From: Pavlovales sp. CCMP2436
Taxonomy: Eukaryota; Haptophyta; Pavlovophyceae; Pavlovales
Assembly (NCBI GenBank): GCA_026770615.1
Contig: MU631565.1
Location: forward strand, 70,758 to 82,238
Direction: 5' to 3'
DNA length: 11,481 bases
Shown here one piece after another: positions 7,401-11,481 of this stretch. The notes under the pieces are model-generated. The model ran no database searches. It was given only the letters and a program-made list of their open reading frames with translations, and was not told where the DNA came from. A program made the position numbers and the translations under genes. Numbering within the stretch: position 1 is the first letter of the stretch; each line of letters begins with the position of its first letter.

Positions 7401-7501
7401 AGGCTCTCGAGAGCATATTTTAAACACCACTGGGAAATAGGCTCTCGAGAGCCTATATGAGGCCCACCTGCAAACATTGTGAAATAGGCTCTCGAGAGCC
7501 T
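7401..7501. promoter_or_regulatory. Three palindromic elements, AGGCTCTCGAGAGCCT
   Basis: The 16-bp palindrome is perfect at 7439-7454 and 7486-7501; the copy at 7401-7416 differs in the last two bases. All three share the leader GAAATAGG, so the repeated unit is GAAATAGGCTCTCGAGAGCC. Start-to-start distances are 38 and 47 bp. The cluster lies between the minus-strand ORF ending its 5' side near 7050-7110 and the zinc-finger exon at 7680. A dimeric protein-binding site cluster is an inference. Confidence 0.6.
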
Positions 7502-7679
7502 TTAGGAAAGGTCTACTATATTGGATTATTAGAGTTTAAGAGTTTATGCGGTTTTAAGTGAGTACTGTATTATTTTAAGCGGGCAAAACGCAAGATACGT
7601 TTTGTAGACATGTATGTATTTTTACACACGCAACCGCGACCAACCCAACTACCCCCCTGCTTTAACTTCCCGCGCAAAG

Positions 7680-7775
7680 ATTCCCGTACGCGTGCGATGA
7701 GCCCAACTGCGGGTACCGGGCCACTACTGCGAGCCACCTCACGGTGCACAAGCGCACGCACAGCGGCGAGCAGAC
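7680..7775 (+). CDS. C2H2 zinc-finger exon (single finger, partial gene)
   Basis: The exon lies between an acceptor (pyrimidine-rich stretch, then CGCAAAG ending 7679) and a good donor GTAAGC at 7776. It encodes PYACDEPNCGYRATTASHLT followed by VHKRTHSGEQT. This is a complete C-x4-C-x12-H-x3-H finger with the conserved Leu between Cys and His pairs and a TGEKP-like linker start (HSGEQ), as in tandem-finger DNA-binding proteins. The linker is cut by the donor, so another finger is expected in the next exon. None is visible up- or downstream, so this is either a gene with distant exons or an orphan fragment. Confidence 0.7.
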
Positions 7776-8142
7776 GTAAGCCTAGGCTCAGTGTCCTAGT
7801 AGCTTACTTACTGTACGTACAAACCATGGCTACATTTTCTGAGTTAGCTACAGTTTAGCCGGCCCCGGTAAGATTGGTTAGAATGTAGATCTGCGTTCGA
7901 ACCATCCGCATTTGACGACCCATATTTGTTTAAATTACCATACGACTTACTCACATAAATGGGGCAGCAGACGGTGGATGGCGGACTCAGGTCGCGTAAA
8001 AGCCCAGGCAAATCGCCTAGGCGTTCACACGCGAATTCGCCTCAAACGGCGCCATCAGTTGCGCCGTCGAGATCCCCGTCATCCTATAGTTATACCATCA
8101 AAATACAATACTTGTAGAACTGTAAAGACACTTCTACTCAGG
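7776..8142. other. Downstream intron or gene-free stretch
   Basis: From the GTAAGC donor onward no further zinc finger or exon is recognised up to the foldback element. One open frame at 7912-8148 has no recognisable features. Confidence 0.5.
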
Positions 8143-8366
8143 GCCTAGACGCAGAATTGAGCGAGGAACAACTTCGGTCCTGCAATTTGACACCTTATTT
8201 AAACAGAAATGACGAGAAATGGCCTCTAACGGGGGAGAGGTATTTGCTCGTCATGCCAAAAATACCACCCTAACTTTGGTGGCCATTTTCATGCCCTTGT
8301 CTTCGGAATCAGGTGCCAGACCGCAGTACTAAAGTTGCTCCCTTCTGCTCATTTCTGCGTCTAGGC
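8143..8366. mobile_element. Degenerate foldback element (MITE-like)
   Basis: The outer 20 bases pair with one mismatch: GCCTAGACGCAGAATTGAGC at 8143-8162 against 8347-8366. Pairing continues imperfectly inward (AACAACTT region against AAGTTGCT; GAAATGGCC near 8215-8223 against GGCCATTTTC near 8280) to a terminal GGTATTT/AAATACC stem. The whole 224 bp can fold into one long hairpin. No clean target duplication is seen; AAGACAC at 8125-8131 and GTGTCTT at 8367-8373 hint at displaced ends. An old MITE or long-hairpin RNA source are the options. Confidence 0.66.
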
Positions 8367-8716
8367 GTGTCTTCAACGCTCTGTTGGAACACATGACTTT
8401 ACGAGAACGCCTGCAGTTAAGTATGTTTCGCTCCGCACAGAGGGCGGGCTCTAGCGGTTGATTCGAGTGTTCTCAACGCCCGGGTCCTGTGGAGGCGCCT
8501 GTCAGGGGACGGACGTACTTCTAGAATCTAGGTACCGTAAATATGTACACAGCGTTGTCCACCAGAGGACGAGCCAGCCGTGAGCGTGGAAAACATTAGC
8601 CACTTTTATAATTATTTGGCATTTGGCGTACAGTAAATATGAGCATGTCCAAGGATGGGATAGTACTCCACTTTCGAAACCACCTGTCATTCCCGCTGGA
8701 AGTAGGATCGGCCGGT

Positions 8717-8778
8717 CCGGAGGTACAGTCGTAGACGGGCATTATAACCGGAGGTACAGTCGTAGACGGGCATTATAA
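8717..8778. repeat. Exact 31-bp tandem duplication
   Basis: Bases 8717-8747 and 8748-8778 are identical and adjacent (unit starts CCGGAGGTACAG and ends CATTATAA). Non-coding; recent slippage is likely. Confidence 0.95.
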
Positions 8779-8837
8779 GAAAGCTAGGAATGCGAGTTAG
8801 GCTGAGTTGCAAGGTGGGTTTCTGATGGTTTCTTATA

Positions 8838-9167
8838 CAAGGTATCCCGGCTCTTAGAAAAGGCGTAACGTACGGGGATTATCCGTGGGGCCCCCGGGGC
8901 CCCGTGGGCCCCCGGGCTATGTGACAAGTTAGTGATATGTTAGTCACATAGGCGCCTCCGGCGGGGCCCCCGGGGGCCCTGCGGGGCTTTCTAAGAGCCG
9001 GAAGGTATCGCGGACAATAAGAAGCTGTAGCGTTAGGAAGCTGAGCCTCGGTTTGTTGAATTGTTTGCATGTAATTTAAGCAAATTTAAGCATTGTTTGT
9101 ATGTAATTTGCTAAGAAGCTCAGCCTCAAGTTTAAAATTCGCCCTTCTTATTGCCCGCGACACCCTG
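8838..9167. mobile_element. Tc1/mariner-like MITE, interrupted by another element
   Basis: The right end reads, outward-in, CAGGGTGTCGCGGGCAATAA plus GAAG (9144-9167, complement) and is followed by TA (9168-9169). The left end is split: CAAGGTATC at 8838-8846, preceded by TA (8836-8837), continues at 9010-9024 after the inner insertion. Joined, the left arm matches the right in 21 of 24 positions, and all three differences are transitions. Flanking TA and a CAGGGTG start fit Tc1/mariner non-autonomous elements. Without the insertion the element is about 167 bp. It contains an internal near-duplicate ATTGTTTGCATGTAATTT at 9060-9077 and 9092-9109, and no transposase. Confidence 0.82.
8847..9001. 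mobile_element. 155-bp foldback element with 8-bp target duplication
   Basis: Terminal inverted repeats CCGGCTCTTAGAAA at 8847-8860 and 8988-9001 (complement) match over 14 of 14 bases. They are flanked by identical direct repeats AAGGTATC at 8839-8846 and 9002-9009. The interior has G/C palindromes and a CTATGTGAC/GTCACATAG stem (8917-8925 and 8943-8951), so the whole element folds back. An 8-bp duplication fits hAT-like (or P/Merlin-like) transposition. It sits inside the left terminal repeat of the mariner-like MITE. Confidence 0.88.
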
Positions 9168-9391
9168 TACGCGTCATTTGAAAGCCCCCTTCCCCCTCAC
9201 CCGCGCACGCGCCCCTCAGTTCGTTTGTAGGGCAATTTTGAAAATTTAGGTTCATGGTTTACCCCTTACCCGACCGATTAGAAATATTGTAGGCTGGGTG
9301 ACCCCCCTACCGCTTCATTGATAACTGTGGCCGCCGTACAAAGGTTGGGACCTCCCCTCCCCCCCCCCCTCCTCCAAGCGCGCTTCGCGGA

Positions 9392-9437
9392 CATTACATC
9401 CGGTGTGTGTGTGTGTGACTGACAGTGTGTGTGTGTA
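9392..9437. repeat. GT microsatellite, interrupted
   Basis: Two short GT runs flank a GACTGACA interruption (about 9402-9417 and 9425-9436). A C-rich run at 9350-9375 precedes it. ORFs across this region (9403-9762 plus strand, 9315-9539 minus strand) have no recognisable protein. Confidence 0.85.
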
Positions 9438-9657
9438 TACGCGGCCATGCGCAGCTGCTGCTCGCGCGCTTGAGTGCGCGCTGGCCCCGATCGCTGCCCA
9501 GCGTGGGAACACGACAAGCAGCAATAACCAGCAGATCATCTCCCTAACCGTCCTTGCTCAGGCACACACACTAGGTTGTTGCAACTGTAGTAATAAATAT
9601 GAAAATATGCCTCACAGTGACCTTTTTTCGGACTTTAGTGAGAATCGGACTCACGGT

Positions 9658-9804
9658 CGGTTGAGTGCGGTTCTACGGAAGCAGCTAATGCTTATCCTCC
9701 CAAATCGATACGCCGGCTGCACTCAGTGGCTCGTGTCGAGTGCAGCTGGCCAACCCTCTTGACCAAAATCGCGGCCGTTCGTGCAGGAGGACTGCACTCA
9801 ACCA
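9658..9804. repeat. Nested inverted repeats (two stems)
   Basis: The inner stem pairs 9712-9724 with 9738-9750 (13 bp with one G-U/T pair, 13-bp loop). The outer stem pairs CGGTTGAGTGCGGT at 9658-9671 with ACTGCACTCAACCA at 9791-9804 (12 of 14). Both stems share a GAGTGC core. The structure lies 50 bases before the ORF at 9851. Confidence 0.8.
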
Positions 9805-9850
9805 GCTATAGCCAAGGGGATCTGCACACGCGCGCGCCGGCGCTCATAAG

Positions 9851-10428
9851 GAGGTGGCTACGTGGCGCAGAAGGGCGGCTCCAAGAACCTGGCCGATGCT
9901 GCTGCTCGACAAGCACGTGAGGACGAGGGCGAGAGCAAGTACGCGTCGGCGGCCGGCATGCGCCCCGAGTGGTGCGACGACCACTACGAGCAGCGCGCCC
10001 TGAAATTGGCGGAGGAGGCCGCTGCCGGGGAGGTGGCGGCGAACGCGCTGGTCGCGGATGCGGAGAGAGTGGAACGGGAGGACCGCCAGCGCGCAGGGTG
10101 GCGGGAGCGCACGCACCGGTACGAGGTCAAGAGACGTGAGCTCAGGGCGAGCGCCCAGCAGGCCTCTGCGCGCACCAAGCTGGTGGCGCTCATCGCCGTG
10201 GTGGATGGCAGAGTTCCCGACCCCGTCGTCTCTAAGACGGTGGTACGCAAGGCGCAGCGCGACACCCTCAAGTTGGCGGTGGTCCTGCTCGACATGACCG
10301 AGAGCATCGGCGCCGATCGTAAGGGCGCCTCGATGAAGAAGGCGACGGCCCGAACGGGCGGGGCTCTCTGTGGGCAGTGGCGATATCCGACCTCACCCGT
10401 CGCCAAAATCGAGCTCTTCAAGCGCTGA
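9851..10428 (+). CDS. Unrecognised charged alpha-helical protein, partial
   Basis: The frame is open from the acceptor-like CATAAG ending at 9850 to TGA 10426-10428. There is no ATG until residue 33 of the GTG-led form (9958), so an upstream exon is likely; GCGCAG ending 9870 is another acceptor option. Composition is strongly GC-rich and helical. The Arg/Glu/Ala/Lys-rich first 100 residues (ALKLAEEAAAGEVAANAL; DAERVEREDRQRAGWRERTH) look coiled-coil-like. Next comes a mixed segment (TKLVALIAVVDGRVPDPVV) and DTLKLAVVLLDMTESIG. The end is RYPTSPVAKIELFKR. No family is recognised. After the TGA the same frame continues 29 codons to TGA 10516-10518 and encodes the hydrophobic stretch LVLVASFALFMTLAW. 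A long shadow frame on the other strand (9984-10502) exists because of high GC. Confidence 0.55.
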
Positions 10429-10518
10429 AGACGACTCGTCCTCGTGGCGAGCTTCGCCCTCTTCATGACGCTGGCGTGGCCGGCACGCCTCAACGCTGCC
10501 ACCAGCTTCGGCGCGTGA

Positions 10519-11238
10519 CACCCGCTCGCGCCGGCCGCGCGCGGCGTAAATTTAAAATTAATGTTCTAGAATTGCAACTAGCAACTACCGGGGATCTATC
10601 GGCTCTAGTCCTCCATAAAAGCCGCTGCTGGACTCGAGCTGGGTATTGATTGGACACGTGGGTTGGTTATAGCCTGTCTTTGCCGATATAATTATTTCAA
10701 AATAAGTTGATTAACTTTTATATTTTAGTTAGTTATTTCGAGGAAAAAAAATTCTAGAAAGGAATTTTTTTCTGCGGTGGGAGCCTGCAGCGAGCGATTT
10801 TGACCTATCCGTCTAAACTGGCGGCTGCGAGTGCGGCCGCAGACCGGCCAATAGCCATCGTCGCATGTGACGACCGCTAGCCCTCTTACAGTATTGAACG
10901 GTGACCATCAGACCAGCCAATATCTCCCTGACGCCCCGGACCTCGCTGTGTGTGACCATCTAGAGAACCTAGAAATACGTCCGTCCCCTGACAGGTCTCC
11001 ACCGGACCCAAGTGTAGGGAAACACTTGAATCAAGGGACCTTTGCAGAGCACACGGATACCGTCCGCACCACTAAGGCTAATCAGACAGCCGCTGTAACT
11101 TCGCCGCTGCACCCCTAGTCGCCCCAAGGAAGCTGTGCACAGTTCCAGCAGAGTCGGGGACCCCCCCTCCCTCTCGGCGGGATGCGCGGGTGGGTGGATG
11201 AGGTCGGCAACCAGACGCCCGGGTCTCAAATTTGAGAC
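10519..11238. other. Gene-free stretch with an A/T hairpin
   Basis: No exon can be supported; an ORF at 10867-11118 begins at GTG and has no recognisable features. AAAAAAATTC (10745-10754) pairs with GAATTTTTTT (10762-10771) around a 7-base loop. The right end is the 3' flank of the minus-strand glutamine-synthetase-family gene. Confidence 0.5.
11223..11238. other. 16-bp palindrome abutting a stop codon
   Basis: GTCTCAAATTTGAGAC is a perfect palindrome and lies directly after the TGA (11239-11241, minus strand) of the glutamine-synthetase-family exon, with no gap. It may mark the 3' UTR; function is unknown. Confidence 0.75.
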
Positions 11239-11448
11239 TCAGACGTCGAGGTAGGTGTCGAGCTCCCACTGCGTCAGGTGCATGCAGTACTCGCGCCACT
11301 GCGCGCGCCGCAGCCGCAGGTAGGCGGTGCAGAAGTCCAGCCCGAGTTGCGCCCCCAGCGCCGAGTCCGCCTCGAATGCCGCGAGCGACTCGAGCAGGTT
11401 GGACGGCAGCGGAATCGCCTGGCCCGCCGGAAGGTCCCACGCCGGCAC
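11239..11448 (-). CDS. Glutamine-synthetase-family protein, last exon (5' partial)
   Basis: On the minus strand a poly-C stretch and CACACATCAG acceptor (CAG at 11449-11451) precede an exon of 69 codons ending TGA at 11239-11241. The product contains LPSNLLESLAAFEADSALG, then LGLDFCTAYLRLRRAQWREY and ends HLTQWELDTYLDV. This is the usual end of the glutamine-synthetase catalytic domain: a 'LP.sL.eal.afeaD..l...lG..f...Y...r..eW' helix pair followed by 'vt.WE...Yl'. Such enzymes ligate ammonia or an amine to the gamma-carboxyl of glutamate with ATP. The spacing and WE..YL end resemble type-I-like and gamma-glutamyl-amine synthetases more than the short eukaryotic GSII, so the substrate is uncertain. 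Active-site residues lie in earlier exons outside the window. Antisense open frames at 11078-11440 and 11232-11474 are shadows. Confidence 0.85.
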   Translation of the reverse strand: MPAWDLPAGQAIPLPSNLLESLAAFEADSALGAQLGLDFCTAYLRLRRAQWREYCMHLTQWELDTYLDV

Positions 11449-11481
11449 CTGATGTGTGGGGGGGTGTGTGTTAGACGGGTT

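Noticed and set aside
7401..7501. CRISPR array from the three palindromic repeats
   Set aside because: Only three copies with irregular 22- and 31-bp gaps, no cas genes, and a eukaryotic setting.
7870..7915. tRNA-like T-loop (GTTCGAAC)
   Set aside because: The flanking bases do not pair as a T-stem and no cloverleaf can be built upstream.
9315..9539. Minus-strand ORF with a signal-peptide-like start (MICWLLLLVVFPRW)
   Set aside because: The rest is encoded by GT microsatellite and C-rich sequence, so the hydrophobic start is probably chance.
9403..9762. 119-codon plus-strand ORF
   Set aside because: It starts inside a GT microsatellite, crosses AT-rich DNA and hairpin repeats, and has no recognisable domain.
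9984..10502. 172-codon minus-strand ORF opposite the charged helical protein
   Set aside because: It is a Ser/Ala/Arg-rich antisense shadow of a GC-rich exon.
10867..11118. 83-codon plus-strand ORF
   Set aside because: It begins at GTG, lacks an acceptor or ATG, and codon use is unlike the supported exons.

Overview
This window looks like nuclear DNA from an intron-containing eukaryote. The evidence is three C-rich or pyrimidine-rich 3' splice sites that join recognisable protein fragments, single-domain exons that stop at GT donors, GC-rich exons in more neutral DNA, long GT and poly-C tracts, and nested miniature transposons. There are no operons, bacterial ribosome-binding sites or rRNA/tRNA genes. 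The lineage cannot be fixed from sequence alone; a protist or alga is a reasonable guess. Gene symbols are left empty because each recognised gene is a fragment.

Layout: 107-1616 (+) holds the last three exons of a translation-factor gene of the eIF5/eIF2B-epsilon type (W2 domain). Its intron 187-1091 contains a 300-bp GT/GC repeat and two mutually complementary short-period repeats. 1617-3841 is non-coding and holds part of a mosaic dispersed repeat. 3842-4192 (+) is an exon with one complete Myb repeat and a second one broken by a 27-bp duplication. 4203-6140 mixes repeat copies with weak coding candidates: a minus-strand ORF at 4394-4630, a Gly/Ala/Glu-repeat ORF at 4957-5355, and a possible exon at 5521-5653. 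6664-7050 (-) is an unrecognised Ser/Asp-rich ORF. Three 16-bp palindromes lie at 7401-7501, followed by a one-finger C2H2 zinc-finger exon at 7680-7775 (+). 8143-8366 is a degenerate foldback. 8838-9167 is a mariner-like MITE invaded by a second foldback element. 9851-10428 (+) is an unrecognised charged helical ORF. 11239-11448 (-) is the last exon of a glutamine-synthetase-family gene that runs off the right edge.

The genes do not form an obvious pathway: a translation factor, two DNA-binding-domain fragments, an amino-acid ligase fragment and unknowns. The most solid unusual object is the nested transposon. Removing the inner element and one copy of its 8-bp target duplication restores the 24-bp terminal inverted repeat of the outer one.
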